Shown piece by piece: positions 36,901 through 51,294 of a stretch of 64,000 nt of DNA. The translations under genes and the position numbers were made by a program. The notes under the pieces were generated by a model, which ran no database searches, was not told the origin of the DNA, and saw only the letters and a list, made by a program, of their open reading frames with translations. Location of the stretch: assembly GCA_900755095.1 (NCBI GenBank), contig CAAEFE010000022.1:37991-101990 (forward strand). Direction: 5' to 3'. The DNA comes from an uncultured Bacteroides sp. Its GTDB lineage: Bacteria > Bacteroidota > Bacteroidia > Bacteroidales > Bacteroidaceae. How positions within the stretch are numbered: position 1 is the stretch's first letter; each line of letters opens with the position of its first letter.

Positions 36901-37265
36901 TACCACGTCTGACGGATGATAAACAGACTCTGGCAGCCAATACAGGCTACAATACCACCCGTTACTTGCTGAATGCAGCTTATATGCGCCTAAAGAATCT
37001 GACGGTGTCTTATTCGTTCAAGCCTCAGCTGGTGCAACATATCGGACTGAGTAATTTGAGAGTATACGTCACTTGTGATAACCTGTTTACTGTTTCTAAA
37101 TTGCCGAAACAGTTTGATCCGGAAACACTGAATCAGGTGAACGGATGGGTAGGCGGCAGTAATGACACTGCCCCGGCACTTACTTCACCATTGAATGCCA
37201 ATGGTAACGGACGTGTATATCCTATGAACCGGAACTTTGTATTTGGAATTGATGTCACATTTTAA
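33945..37265 (+). CDS. SusC-like TonB-dependent outer-membrane receptor (PUL 2)
   Basis: A 1106-residue SusC/RagA transporter. The signal peptide (LLMLLLLFPLGAFAQQQ) follows ATG 33945; ATG 33963 is an alternative start. A carboxypeptidase-D regulatory-like domain (about 32-105, GQVVDDSGESIIGATIMVKG) leads to the TonB-box-like segment (TKVLDEVVVVGMDKQ), the plug (about 115-235, SILKDASAAAVYGARAAYGV) and the barrel ending FVFGIDVTF. It forms the import channel for glycans cut at the surface by the GH16 enzyme and works with the SusD 16 bp downstream. It is probably switched on by the HTCS encoded at 26766-30698. Confidence 0.96.
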   Translation: MKKRKQMKKQSCFVSLLMLLLLFPLGAFAQQQMIKGQVVDDSGESIIGATIMVKGAKEGTLTDFDGNFSLKGKVGTTLSISYVGYSPLEVKVKKLEGNRFVLREDTKVLDEVVVVGMDKQKRSTITAAVATVSSEAIASRPVTDLTSALQGNVAGLNFSTDAVADGVGGEMGAEIKFNIRGTGSINKGEPYVLIDGVEQSLQNVNPNDIETISILKDASAAAVYGARAAYGVIIVTTKSGGKDKTRVSYNGTVGFSSPINMPKMMNSLEFAHYINERNDNDGKKHEISDALIEKMEGFMKNPYSTEFPGIEPNQNKTNWASSKDAVYANTDWFDYYFKDASIRHSHNLSISGGSDKVSYYVGLGYIYQEGLMDKVDDNLSKYNVNTKFQINANKWLKFNFNNNLTLNILKRPMANQTIFYGTIGQTIPNAPTHYPIESKYNDASEFRYLKESHYVENRISDAMSFSATITPLQGWDIVGEMKVRFDVEDNSFKRGYPTYEKPDGELSIDKSTKQGYVYPGMNWKNSRWGSYTRGNAFDYYLSPNILSSYIFGWGDHTFRAMAGFQMELQENSDGYTYKDGLLTSDIFSFANANGNLSGNEDRTHWATMGMYAKLNWNYQEVYFLEFSGRYDGSSRFAPGHRWGFFPSFSAGYDMARTDYFKGWNLPFSQLKLRVSYGRLGNQNGAGLYDYLGFMNLVPDSTDSWLLPGVSDTPSKGVLARTPKMISPYITWEKVDNANLGIDLMLFRNRLSVTADIYQRTTRDMIGPAEAIPSISGINTEDRSKINNATLRNRGWELSVNWQDRLKCGFSYGIGFNISDYKAVVTKYNNPEGLLYNNHTGLARNKGYYEGMDIGEIWGFQADDLFRTNREVDEYLKTVDLSFFKPGDKWQRGDVKYIDSNHDGKVDSGKGTLADHGDLKVIGNATPKYSFGFNLNAGYKGFEVSALFQGVAKRQFPISGAAYFFGGNSYFKEHLDHFNAQNPEGYLPRLTDDKQTLAANTGYNTTRYLLNAAYMRLKNLTVSYSFKPQLVQHIGLSNLRVYVTCDNLFTVSKLPKQFDPETLNQVNGWVGGSNDTAPALTSPLNANGNGRVYPMNRNFVFGIDVTF

Positions 37266-37281
37266 TTAGAGAGGAACTATT

Positions 37282-39147
37282 ATGAAAAAGAAGATAATTA
37301 TTCTAACTGCTTTTATGGGACTGATGCTGTCTGCTTGTTCCGACTTTCTGGACCGGAAACCATTGACGCAGCCAGATAACACTACCTTCCTGTCAGGACG
37401 GGAACAGGTAGAGAACTATATCAATGCTTTATACCCGGCATTGCCCGCTCCGGCACAGTATGGAATGGGTGTCAGGGGAGAAGAGGTGAACAGCGACAAT
37501 ATTCTGGCGGAAAAGTATGATATGCGCCTGAATGGTGAAAATAATTTGTTCAGCGGCTCGTCCGACTGGAAGAAGGGGTATGAGAACCTGCGTGATGTCA
37601 ACTATTTCTTCTACTATTATTGTGTTCCTGAAATAGAGGAAACAGCCGAGATACAATCTTTGCGAGGAGAAGCTTATTTCTTACGGGCTTACTGGCACTT
37701 TTATTTGCTAACCCGCTTTGGGGATATACCTATTATGGATGATTTTTGGGATGGGAATGCCACAGTTGCCGGTTTACAAATTCCGGCTACTAAGCGTTCG
37801 GATGTGGCACGGTTCATTCTGAGCGATCTGAAGGCTGCTATAGGCGAGCTTCCCGAAACTCGGGCAAGTCTGTTTTCCCGTAGTAAATATCAAGGATTGC
37901 GTATTAACAAGGAGGCGGCTATTATTCTCGCTATGCGGGTAGCGCTTTACGAAGGTTCATGGGAAAAATATCACAAAGGAACAGAGTTCGCCAAAGAGGA
38001 TAATTCCGCAGAATTTTATCAGGAAGTATTGAACTGGGGTGATCAGCAACTTTTCCCTGCCGGTCTGACCTTGAATACAAAGGATTCTGATAAGGAAGCT
38101 ATCAGTGCGGAAGACGCTTTTGCACATTTGTTTAATAAGAAAGATCTCTCTGGGATTCAAGAGGCTGTTTTCTGGAAAAAGTACTCTTTGAATGATGGTA
38201 TCTTCAATGCTTTGGGAGGCTTACTTTCCAGTGGTGTGGTCAATACCGACGGCCCGGCAGGATTATCAAAATCTTTGGTTGATAATTATTTGTATACCGA
38301 TGGTACTTTTATTGATCCTGCTGAACTGAAATTTAAGGATTTCAATCAAATGTTTAAAGATCGGGATGCGCGGCTTCTTGCTACAGTGATGCATACAGGC
38401 TGTAAATATCGCTCGAATGCAGGAGCTACTGCTTCTAAGCCAATGAACGTCAGAGCTTATGATCCTACAGGTACTAAGGAAGAAATAAAACTGAAGAATG
38501 ATGATATCGTATCTCCGAGTTTGAATGGCAACGGGAACAGTAAAAACGTTACAGGATTTCATATTCGGATGGGCATCGATACAACTTATGTAGACGGTAA
38601 CAGTGAAACAGCCATTATTATGTTCCGCTATGCGGAAGGATTGCTCTGCTATGCGGAAGCAGCAGCAGAACTCAATAAATATGATGATAATGTAGCCGCA
38701 AAAACGATAAAAGCGTTGCGTGAAAGAGCAGGTGTGAAATATATTACTCCGACAACCGATCCCAATTTCCCATTTACGGGAATTAGTCCTGTTATTCAGG
38801 AGATTCGCCGTGAGCGGCGTTCGGAACTGGCTCTTCAAGGGTTCCGTCTGGATGATTTGATGCGTTGGGCAGGTGCCGGAACTCTGAAAGGAATAGATGG
38901 CCGCGGCAGAGGTGCCTATCTGGGTAAAGAGGGGATTCTGTACCGGAGTTTTTCACCCGAGGGACAAGAGTCACTAAAGCTCGTATTGAAGGATAATGAG
39001 GGTTGGATGGACCCATTGCAGCAATACTTGCCTAATGGATACCTTTTCGATCTGAAACGGGACTATTTATTGCCGATTCCACAGGATGAACTACAATTAA
39101 ATCGCCAGTTACGTCAAAATCCGGGTTGGGAGAATGTAAGTGAATAA
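37282..39147 (+). CDS. SusD-like surface glycan-binding lipoprotein (PUL 2)
   Basis: A 621-residue RagB/SusD family lipoprotein with a lipobox (GLMLSACSDFLDRKPL). TPR-like helical repeats include SLRGEAYFLRAYWHFYLLTR, and the C-terminal signature RRERRSELALQGFRLDDL precedes the final segment LLPIPQDELQLNRQLRQNPGW, typical of the family. It binds the target glycan at the cell surface and caps the SusC channel. It sits 16 bp after susC and 27 bp before the GH16 lipoprotein gene. Confidence 0.95.
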   Translation: MKKKIIILTAFMGLMLSACSDFLDRKPLTQPDNTTFLSGREQVENYINALYPALPAPAQYGMGVRGEEVNSDNILAEKYDMRLNGENNLFSGSSDWKKGYENLRDVNYFFYYYCVPEIEETAEIQSLRGEAYFLRAYWHFYLLTRFGDIPIMDDFWDGNATVAGLQIPATKRSDVARFILSDLKAAIGELPETRASLFSRSKYQGLRINKEAAIILAMRVALYEGSWEKYHKGTEFAKEDNSAEFYQEVLNWGDQQLFPAGLTLNTKDSDKEAISAEDAFAHLFNKKDLSGIQEAVFWKKYSLNDGIFNALGGLLSSGVVNTDGPAGLSKSLVDNYLYTDGTFIDPAELKFKDFNQMFKDRDARLLATVMHTGCKYRSNAGATASKPMNVRAYDPTGTKEEIKLKNDDIVSPSLNGNGNSKNVTGFHIRMGIDTTYVDGNSETAIIMFRYAEGLLCYAEAAAELNKYDDNVAAKTIKALRERAGVKYITPTTDPNFPFTGISPVIQEIRRERRSELALQGFRLDDLMRWAGAGTLKGIDGRGRGAYLGKEGILYRSFSPEGQESLKLVLKDNEGWMDPLQQYLPNGYLFDLKRDYLLPIPQDELQLNRQLRQNPGWENVSE

Positions 39148-39174
39148 ATACCTCATTTTATAAACTATACTATT

Positions 39175-41046
39175 ATGATAAAAAGAATATTATATACATT
39201 TTTACCCGTTTGCCTGCTTGCAACAGGATTTGCAGGTTGTGATGACGATGCGGTAGAACCATTGCCGGAGACTGTACCGTTGATTATAGAAGCAAGTGGA
39301 AAAAGCTTTGTGATGGGAGAAGAACTGACTCTTACCGTCAAAGTTAATGATGAAAAGAATCCGCAATTGACGACTAATGAAGATTTTGATGTGTATCTGA
39401 CCGCTAAAGACGGGGAAATGGATGTATCGAAAATCGCATTTAAAGATTTTCCTTCGATGGTTACGGTCCCCAAAGGGGTGAGTAGCTTCGATATTAAATT
39501 GCCGATTGTGGAAAGTGGTCTTGAACCGAAACAGAAATTAACTGTGAACGTGACTGCCTTCGTGCGTGGCTATGCCATGACTAATCCTACTCAAACGGTG
39601 GTAGTCTCCGACCACTATTATACAGTAGTGTCACTGAAGAACAATTCGGATAATATAATTAATGAAGGTGATGAGTTTACTATTCAGGTGCAGACTCCTG
39701 TTCCGGTGAAAGACGATATGGATATTAACATCACTATTCCTGATGATCAAAAGAGTCTCTATGAAACGTTGCCTCCTGTTACATTGACAGTAAACGCAGG
39801 TGAAACTTTGGCAGAGGCAAAAGTGAAGACGAAACATAACCTCAGTCCTACACAGCACGAAACGTTGGTACTGAATTTTACAACTATTTCTGTTATGTAT
39901 CCGCTGGATAATGATAAAATGGAAATCATCATGAAAGACCTCGAAGCAGGAAAGGGTAGTAAACTTCTTGACGAACGCTGGGTATATGATCATCCGGGGA
40001 TCCCGTTTGCTTCCAGTGGAAGGCAGACGGCTGTGGTTGAGCAATATGGCGATGCTGTTTTAATGAAGGAGTTGGATGCGCATCCTAATGCGGACTTGGC
40101 TGCAGCAGGCTGGAAATTCTATAATGCGTGGGAATTCCATAGTGTGGGAAATTCGGGCGACATGTGGAACAATGGCAACTCTTTTGGTAATAAAGTACCT
40201 CTGTTCCTGGCGGCACGTAATACCGTGATCGTTCAGAACCATGCTGCTTGTATAAACGAACAGTTCTCAAAGATTACGGACGACGGCTATCTGCGAATGA
40301 TAGAAATGAAAGTACCGTCAAATGCTACGGCTCCTGCATCAGGGCAAAGAGATTATGGTACAGCAGCTTTCTATGGTTGTGGAACGGGTTCTCCGTGGAA
40401 GTCCAACAGTCAGTTGATATCAGAAGGTTGCAGAATGGAAATCCGTGCCCGTCTTCGTGGGCAGAAGAATGGCTTTAATATGGGTATCTGGCTGGTTTCT
40501 GATGAATCTGCCGGTCAGAAATCTTATTCGGAAATAGATATTCTTGAAAATCCTGTCGGTCCTGTAACCGGAGACAGAGCACATCAGACATTCCATACCG
40601 GTCCTACTACAACTGATAATAAAACCAAAACTGCTAATAATACAATCAATATGACTGAATGGAATATTTATTGGGTAGAGTGGCGTTCGGATACGGAAGT
40701 TGCAATAGGTATCAACGGAGAAGAAACCGTAACCTTGAAGAAGAGCGAATGTACCGAAGAGGAGTGGACCTTTACGAATGCAAAGAATGAGAAGGGACTT
40801 AAGTTCATCCTCACTATGGGTGCACCTAATAAATGGGGACTTGGCGGTGGAACAGAAACAGGCGGAGTATGGTCTCCTGATGCCGGCTGGGATTCCGGAT
40901 TCGCAAGTTACAATAATTATGAGCGAGATAAGGAAAACGACGCTATCCCTCGTCTGGAGATTGATTGGGTTCGTACATACATCAATAAAGCTACGGTAGC
41001 AGATTATGAACTGGGTAAAGCTAAAAATGGTACTAAGTTCTATTAA
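39175..41046 (+). CDS. Surface lipoprotein GH16 endo-glycosidase
   Basis: A 623-residue lipoprotein (LLATGFAGCDDDAV lipobox), probably on the cell surface. Two beta-sandwich, Calx-beta-like repeats (about 35-140 and 145-245) precede a GH16 jelly-roll domain (about 260-610). The GH16 signature ExDxxE is intact in YSEIDILENPVG: Glu453 nucleophile, Asp455 assistant, Glu458 acid/base. Family members include beta-glucanases, agarases and, in gut Bacteroides and Akkermansia, endo-acting O-glycanases that cut poly-LacNAc in mucin. The surrounding fucosidase, sulfatase, GH20 and GH2 genes favour the O-glycanase role. It occupies the position of the surface endo-enzyme after susCD. Substrate is inferred from context. 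Confidence 0.88.
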   Translation: MIKRILYTFLPVCLLATGFAGCDDDAVEPLPETVPLIIEASGKSFVMGEELTLTVKVNDEKNPQLTTNEDFDVYLTAKDGEMDVSKIAFKDFPSMVTVPKGVSSFDIKLPIVESGLEPKQKLTVNVTAFVRGYAMTNPTQTVVVSDHYYTVVSLKNNSDNIINEGDEFTIQVQTPVPVKDDMDINITIPDDQKSLYETLPPVTLTVNAGETLAEAKVKTKHNLSPTQHETLVLNFTTISVMYPLDNDKMEIIMKDLEAGKGSKLLDERWVYDHPGIPFASSGRQTAVVEQYGDAVLMKELDAHPNADLAAAGWKFYNAWEFHSVGNSGDMWNNGNSFGNKVPLFLAARNTVIVQNHAACINEQFSKITDDGYLRMIEMKVPSNATAPASGQRDYGTAAFYGCGTGSPWKSNSQLISEGCRMEIRARLRGQKNGFNMGIWLVSDESAGQKSYSEIDILENPVGPVTGDRAHQTFHTGPTTTDNKTKTANNTINMTEWNIYWVEWRSDTEVAIGINGEETVTLKKSECTEEEWTFTNAKNEKGLKFILTMGAPNKWGLGGGTETGGVWSPDAGWDSGFASYNNYERDKENDAIPRLEIDWVRTYINKATVADYELGKAKNGTKFY

Positions 41047-41064
41047 TCAATAATCCGTATTATC

Positions 41065-41103
41065 AATCATCCGGGGAATCCCGCAAGTATTCTCCGGATG
41101 ATT
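41065..41103 (+). terminator. Terminator-like hairpin inside the PUL 2 cluster
   Basis: A 10-bp stem (AATCATCCGG / CCGGATGATT) followed by TTCTTTT, 19 bp after the GH16 stop and 26 bp before the sulfatase start. It has the form of a rho-independent terminator and would separate susC-susD-GH16 from the exo-enzyme genes or reduce their expression. Confidence 0.75.
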
Positions 41104-41128
41104 TCTTTTAAATCAATGAATAAATAAA

Positions 41129-42697
41129 ATGAAGTATACTTATATAATTCCTGTCACCGGATTGGCTGCTGCAGCTTGTAGTTGTACTTCGGTAAAAAAA
41201 GAGGCTGCACAGAAGCCACTGAACATCGTCTATATCATGACCGATGATCATACAGCACAAATGATGAGTTGCTATGATACCCGATATATGGAAACTCCCA
41301 ATCTTGACCGCATAGCGGAAGAAGGAGTACTCTTTACCAACAGCTTTGTGGCTAATTCTCTGAGCGGACCCAGCCGTGCCTGCATGATAACGGGCAAGCA
41401 CAGTTGTGCCAACAAATTCTATGATAACACCACTTGTGTATTCGATAGTGCTCAACAGACATTCCCCAAATTGTTGCAAAAAGCCGGATATCAGACCGCA
41501 TTGGTAGGCAAATGGCATCTTGAAAGCCTTCCTTCCGGATTTAACTACTGGGAAATAGTTCCCGGTCAGGGCGATTACTACAATCCGGATTTCATTACAC
41601 AGAACAACGACACCATCCGGAAGCACGGATATATCACAAATCTGATTACCGATGATGCCATTGACTGGATGGAACACAAACGTGATCTTGATAAACCTTT
41701 TTGCCTGTTGATTCATCACAAAGCGATTCATCGCAACTGGTTGGCAGATACGTGTAATCTGGCTTTGTATGAAGATAAGACCTTCCCGTTACCGGATAAT
41801 TTCTTCGACGATTATGAGGGACGTCCGGCTGCCGCCTCACAGGAAATGAGCATTGCCAAAGATATGGATATGATCTACGATCTTAAAATGCTGCGTCCTG
41901 ATAAAGACTCCCGCCTGAAAGCCTTGTATGAAAAGTATATCGGACGGATGGACAAAGCACAGCGTGCCGCATGGGATAAGTTTTATGATCCGATCATAGC
42001 CGATTTCTACCGGCAGAACCTGCAGGGGAAAGAACTTGCCAACTGGAAATTCCAGCGTTATATGCGCGACTATATGAAGACGGTGAAATCATTGGATGAC
42101 AATGTCGGTAGAGTATTCGACTATCTGAAAAAGAAGGGATTACTGGACAATACACTGGTAGTTTATACTTCCGATCAAGGCTTCTACATGGGTGAGCATG
42201 GTTGGTTTGACAAACGTTTCATGTACGAAGAGTCCATGCGTACTCCTCTTATCATGCGCCTGCCGAAAGGCTTTGACCGCAGGGGAAAGATCACGGAAAT
42301 GGTGCAGAACATCGACTATGCCCCTACCTTCCTCGAACTTGCCGGAGCTCCTGTGCCCGAAGACATCCACGGAGTGTCACTTGTTCCGTTGCTGAAAGGC
42401 GAACATCCTCAGGACTGGCGGACAGCCTTATATTATCATTTCTATGAATATCCTGCCGAACACATGGTGAAATGCCATTACGGCATACGTACCGAACGCT
42501 ATAAACTGATTCATTTTTATAATAACATCAACTGGTGGGAACTTTACGACCTGCAGGCTGATCCTACGGAGATGCACAACCTTTACGGTCAACCCGAATA
42601 TGAATCCATCGCCGAAGAACTGAAAGTAGAAATGGAAAAACTGCAGGAACAGTATAATGATCCGGTCCGTTTCTCCCCTGAGAGAGACAAGGAATAA
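41129..42697 (+). CDS. S1-family sulfatase (serine type)
   Basis: A 522-residue sulfatase with an N-terminal lipobox-like segment (GLAAAACSCTS). The S-x-P-S-R core SGPSRACMITG places Ser79 as the residue converted to formylglycine by anaerobic maturase (anSME); Bacteroides sulfatases use serine. Metal-binding MTDDHTAQ and VGKWHLE segments are also present, as is TSDQGFYMGEHGWFDKR near residue 350. The closest group I recall is N-acetylglucosamine-6-sulfatase-like (S1_11), but the subfamily cannot be fixed by eye. In this locus it would remove sulfate from mucin-type chains so that exo-glycosidases can proceed. It is 18 bp before GH20. Confidence 0.92.
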   Translation: MKYTYIIPVTGLAAAACSCTSVKKEAAQKPLNIVYIMTDDHTAQMMSCYDTRYMETPNLDRIAEEGVLFTNSFVANSLSGPSRACMITGKHSCANKFYDNTTCVFDSAQQTFPKLLQKAGYQTALVGKWHLESLPSGFNYWEIVPGQGDYYNPDFITQNNDTIRKHGYITNLITDDAIDWMEHKRDLDKPFCLLIHHKAIHRNWLADTCNLALYEDKTFPLPDNFFDDYEGRPAAASQEMSIAKDMDMIYDLKMLRPDKDSRLKALYEKYIGRMDKAQRAAWDKFYDPIIADFYRQNLQGKELANWKFQRYMRDYMKTVKSLDDNVGRVFDYLKKKGLLDNTLVVYTSDQGFYMGEHGWFDKRFMYEESMRTPLIMRLPKGFDRRGKITEMVQNIDYAPTFLELAGAPVPEDIHGVSLVPLLKGEHPQDWRTALYYHFYEYPAEHMVKCHYGIRTERYKLIHFYNNINWWELYDLQADPTEMHNLYGQPEYESIAEELKVEMEKLQEQYNDPVRFSPERDKE

Positions 42698-42714
42698 TAA
42701 TAAAACTGACTATC

Positions 42715-48110
<5,396 letters not shown>

Positions 48111-48144
48111 GGAAGAGTGATGAAAACTTAAATTTATAAATGCG

Positions 48145-49275
48145 ATGAATAAATTATCTGAGAAAAACACAACCCGTTTGGCATCGTTGGATATCCTTCG
48201 TGGCTTTGACCTGTTTCTTCTTGTCTTCTTTCAGCCGGTGTTTGCGGCGTTGGTACGACAGTTGAACTTGCCGTTTCTCAATGATATCCTTTATCAGTTT
48301 GATCATGAAGTGTGGGAGGGATTCCGTTTTTGGGATCTTGTGATGCCGTTGTTCCTCTTTATGACAGGCGCTTCGATGCCGTTTTCACTGTCAAAGTACG
48401 TCGGTATGTCCGGCAGTTACTGGCTCGTCTATCGGAGGATTCTGAGGCGGGTGTTTCTGCTGTTTATTTTCGGAATGATTGTTCAGGGAAATCTGCTTGG
48501 ACTGGACAGCAGTCATATTTATCTCTATTCAAATACTTTGCAGTCTATTGCTGTCGGCTATCTCATTGCGGCAGTCATTCAGTTACATTTTTCATTCAGG
48601 TGGCAGATAGGAATCACTTTATTGTTGCTTTTCATATACTGGATTCCCATGACATTTTTGGGTGACTTCACACCGGCTGGAAACTTTGCCGAACAGGTGG
48701 ACAGATGTGTCTTAGGTCGTTTCAGAGATGGTGTTTTCTGGAATGAAGACGGAACGTGGAGCTTTTCACCTTATTACAATTACACATGGATATGGAGCAG
48801 TCTGACATTCGGAGTGACTGTCATGCTCGGAGCTTTTGCCGGAAAGATTATGAAAGAAGGGAAAGCGAACCGTAAAAAGGTGGTACAGACTCTGTCGGTC
48901 ATTGGTGTGCTTTTAGTAGGGCTGGCGATGCTTTGGAGTTTGCAGATGCCCATCATTAAGCGTTTGTGGACAGGTAGTATGACATTACTATCCGGTGGTT
49001 ATTGCTTTCTGTTGATGGCATTATTTTATTATTGGATTGACTATAAAGGACACAGCCGCGGGTTGAACTGGCTGAAAGTGTATGGTATGAATTCCATCAC
49101 GGCTTATCTGTTGGGCGAAGTGGTGAACTTCCGTTGCATTGCTGATTCGGTCAGTTACGGGTTGAAACAATACATCGGAGATTATTATCCCGTATGGCTT
49201 ACTTTTGCTAATTATCTTATTCTTTTCTTCCTGTTGAGAATGATGTATAAACGTGGCTTGTTTTTAAAAGTTTAG
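48145..49275 (+). CDS. DUF5009 / HGSNAT-like membrane acyltransferase
   Basis: A 376-residue inner-membrane protein with about ten hydrophobic segments, related to DUF5009 and the heparan-alpha-glucosaminide N-acetyltransferase (NagX/COG4299) group. The N-terminal RLASLDILRGFDLFLLVFF and FRFWDLVMPLFLFMTGASMP carry the conserved Asp and Arg of the family; WLKVYGMNSITAYLLGEV is typical near the C terminus. Members are thought to move acetyl groups from cytoplasmic acetyl-CoA to periplasmic amino sugars. Here it ends the sulfatase-GH20-GH2 operon, 34 bp after GH2, so it may acetylate a glycan product in the periplasm. Activity is unproven. Confidence 0.85.
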   Translation: MNKLSEKNTTRLASLDILRGFDLFLLVFFQPVFAALVRQLNLPFLNDILYQFDHEVWEGFRFWDLVMPLFLFMTGASMPFSLSKYVGMSGSYWLVYRRILRRVFLLFIFGMIVQGNLLGLDSSHIYLYSNTLQSIAVGYLIAAVIQLHFSFRWQIGITLLLLFIYWIPMTFLGDFTPAGNFAEQVDRCVLGRFRDGVFWNEDGTWSFSPYYNYTWIWSSLTFGVTVMLGAFAGKIMKEGKANRKKVVQTLSVIGVLLVGLAMLWSLQMPIIKRLWTGSMTLLSGGYCFLLMALFYYWIDYKGHSRGLNWLKVYGMNSITAYLLGEVVNFRCIADSVSYGLKQYIGDYYPVWLTFANYLILFFLLRMMYKRGLFLKV

Positions 49276-49306
49276 TGGAGCGGTAATCTCTCCTCTCTTA
49301 AAATAA

Positions 49307-49352
49307 AAAGAGCCATTTTAATCCCGAAAAGCAGGAGATAAAATGGCTCTTT
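49307..49352. terminator. Bidirectional terminator between DUF5009 and SulP genes
   Basis: A 14-bp perfect stem (AAAGAGCCATTTTA / TAAAATGGCTCTTT) with an 18-nt loop, T-rich on the plus side and A-rich on the other, placed between convergent genes. Confidence 0.88.
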
Positions 49353-49370
49353 CTTTATGTTGGAATCTCT

Positions 49371-51050
49371 TTATTTCATGACTTCTTCCGCTCTATCCAG
49401 CGCTATCTTGAAGTTCGGGCAGATATTTTCTTTTCCCAGCAATTCATAGAATCCGGATTTCTCCAGTACCTTATATACTTTCTCATTGACTCCGGAAAGA
49501 ATGACGGTAATCTTTTCTTTCTGCGACATTTCGCAAAGTGTAGTTAGATTATGAATACCTGTGGAGTCGATGAACGGAACTTTACGCATACGGATGATGC
49601 GTACATTCGGACGGTCTCCCAGCTGCGCCATCGTTTCTTCGAACTTTGTAGCGATACCGAAGAAGTAAGGGCCGTTGATCTCATATACTTCCACTCCTTT
49701 AGGGATCATGATGTTTTCTTCGTTGACGGCGATATCCGATTCTTTATTCGGGTCGATCTCATCCGTAATGACGGAGATTTCAGTAGTTTCCATGACACGT
49801 TTCATGAAGAGTACGCAGGCGATGATCAGTCCTACTTCGATGGCAACTGTCAAGTCGAAGATAACAGTGAGGAAGAAAGTAATCAGCAGTACGGTGACAT
49901 CGGATTTCGGATTCTTCAGTAAAGCCTTGAAGACGCGCCAGCCGCTCATATTATAAGATACGATGACCAGTACTCCGGCAAGGCAAGCCATCGGAATATA
50001 CTGTGCCAGCGGCATCAGGAAAAGAAGAATCAGAAGAAGGACAATCGCATGGATAATACCTGCAATCGGCGTCTTACCTCCATTGTTGATATTCGTCATC
50101 GTACGGGCAATAGCTCCGGTAGCGGGGATACCTCCGAACAATGGCGCTACGATATTTGCCGCACCCTGTGCGATTAGTTCCGTGTTGGAATCATGACGGT
50201 CGCCTATCACACCATCGGCTACGGTGGCAGACAAGAGTGATTCAATAGCTCCCAGCACTGCAATAGTGATAGCTACCGGAAACAGATTTTTGATAGCTTC
50301 CCAATCCAAAGCCGGTACAACGGCATCCGGCAATTCTGACTTAATGGTGAAACGGTCGCCGATGGTCGGAATGCAATCTATTCCGCCATAAGTCTTCATC
50401 AGATAGACGGCCACTGTCACTACAATAATAGCAATCAGCGAACCGGGAATTTTTTTAGAAAACCGGGGAGTGATTGCAATGATAATGATGCTGACAATAC
50501 TTACAATGGTATTCCACCAATTCACGGTATCGAAATGACGGAAATAAATCATCCATTTCCCGACAAAGTCTCCCGGTACTTTTTCACCTCCGAAAGACAG
50601 GCCGAAGATATCGGCAATCTGCGTAGTAAAAATGGTAACGGCAATACCGCTGGTGAAACCGACGATAATGGGATACGGAATAAACTTGATAACGGCTCCG
50701 AGCTTGAACACTCCTAATAATATAAGGAGAACACCTGCCATAAGCGTCGCCACAATCAGTCCGGCTTCGCCATATTGCTGGATGATGCCGTAGATGATCA
50801 CAATGAAAGCTCCTGTCGGTCCGCCGATCTGGACTTTGCTTCCTCCCAGCAGAGAGATGATGAATCCGGCAATAATAGCAGTGATAATACCTTTCTCGGG
50901 CGATACTCCCGAAGCAATACCGAAGGCGATGGCCAGTGGAAGTGCTACGATGCCGACAATGACGCCTGCCATCAGGTCCGCCATAAACGTTTCTTTCGAA
51001 TAATTCTTTAAACAAGAAACCAATTTGGGTTTAAATTCAAATAACTTCAT
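49371..51050 (-). CDS. SulP/SLC26-family anion transporter with STAS domain
   Basis: A 559-residue inner-membrane transporter with at least ten hydrophobic segments starting near residue 25 (DLMAGVIVGIVALPLAIAFG, the family signature) and a cytoplasmic STAS domain at about 440-555 (IRMRKVPFIDSTGIHNLTTL). The SulP family carries sulfate, bicarbonate, dicarboxylates or other anions; the substrate cannot be told from sequence alone. It stands as a single gene with its own promoter and is unlikely to be part of the PUL, though free sulfate from the PUL sulfatase would be a possible cargo. Confidence 0.92.
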   Translation of the reverse strand: MKLFEFKPKLVSCLKNYSKETFMADLMAGVIVGIVALPLAIAFGIASGVSPEKGIITAIIAGFIISLLGGSKVQIGGPTGAFIVIIYGIIQQYGEAGLIVATLMAGVLLILLGVFKLGAVIKFIPYPIIVGFTSGIAVTIFTTQIADIFGLSFGGEKVPGDFVGKWMIYFRHFDTVNWWNTIVSIVSIIIIAITPRFSKKIPGSLIAIIVVTVAVYLMKTYGGIDCIPTIGDRFTIKSELPDAVVPALDWEAIKNLFPVAITIAVLGAIESLLSATVADGVIGDRHDSNTELIAQGAANIVAPLFGGIPATGAIARTMTNINNGGKTPIAGIIHAIVLLLILLFLMPLAQYIPMACLAGVLVIVSYNMSGWRVFKALLKNPKSDVTVLLITFFLTVIFDLTVAIEVGLIIACVLFMKRVMETTEISVITDEIDPNKESDIAVNEENIMIPKGVEVYEINGPYFFGIATKFEETMAQLGDRPNVRIIRMRKVPFIDSTGIHNLTTLCEMSQKEKITVILSGVNEKVYKVLEKSGFYELLGKENICPNFKIALDRAEEVMK

Positions 51051-51098
51051 TTCTGTGAATTATTATATATAATTTGCTCTTTTGCAAAGTAGAGGTTG

Positions 51099-51106
51099 CA
51101 AAATTA
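51099..51106 (-). promoter_or_regulatory. Candidate -7 box for the SulP gene
   Basis: Minus-strand TAATTTTG matches TAnnTTTG, 49 bp upstream of the SulP start. Confidence 0.45.
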
Positions 51107-51225
51107 CGCAAAATAATCGAGATAAGTATGTTTAGCAACATGCTATTTGATTGTTGATAGGTTTTATCTATGAATCGATAGTTTTTATTCATCAAGAAAA
51201 GGGAGCTTATTACGAACAAATCGCT

Positions 51226-51233
51226 TATATTTG
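51226..51233 (+). promoter_or_regulatory. Candidate -7 box for rubrerythrin
   Basis: TATATTTG matches TAnnTTTG, 61 bp before ATG 51295. Confidence 0.55.
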
Positions 51234-51294
51234 CGTTATAAATAGTACGACAAGTTACGTTTGGTAATAACCAATTTAAATATAGATTAGAATT

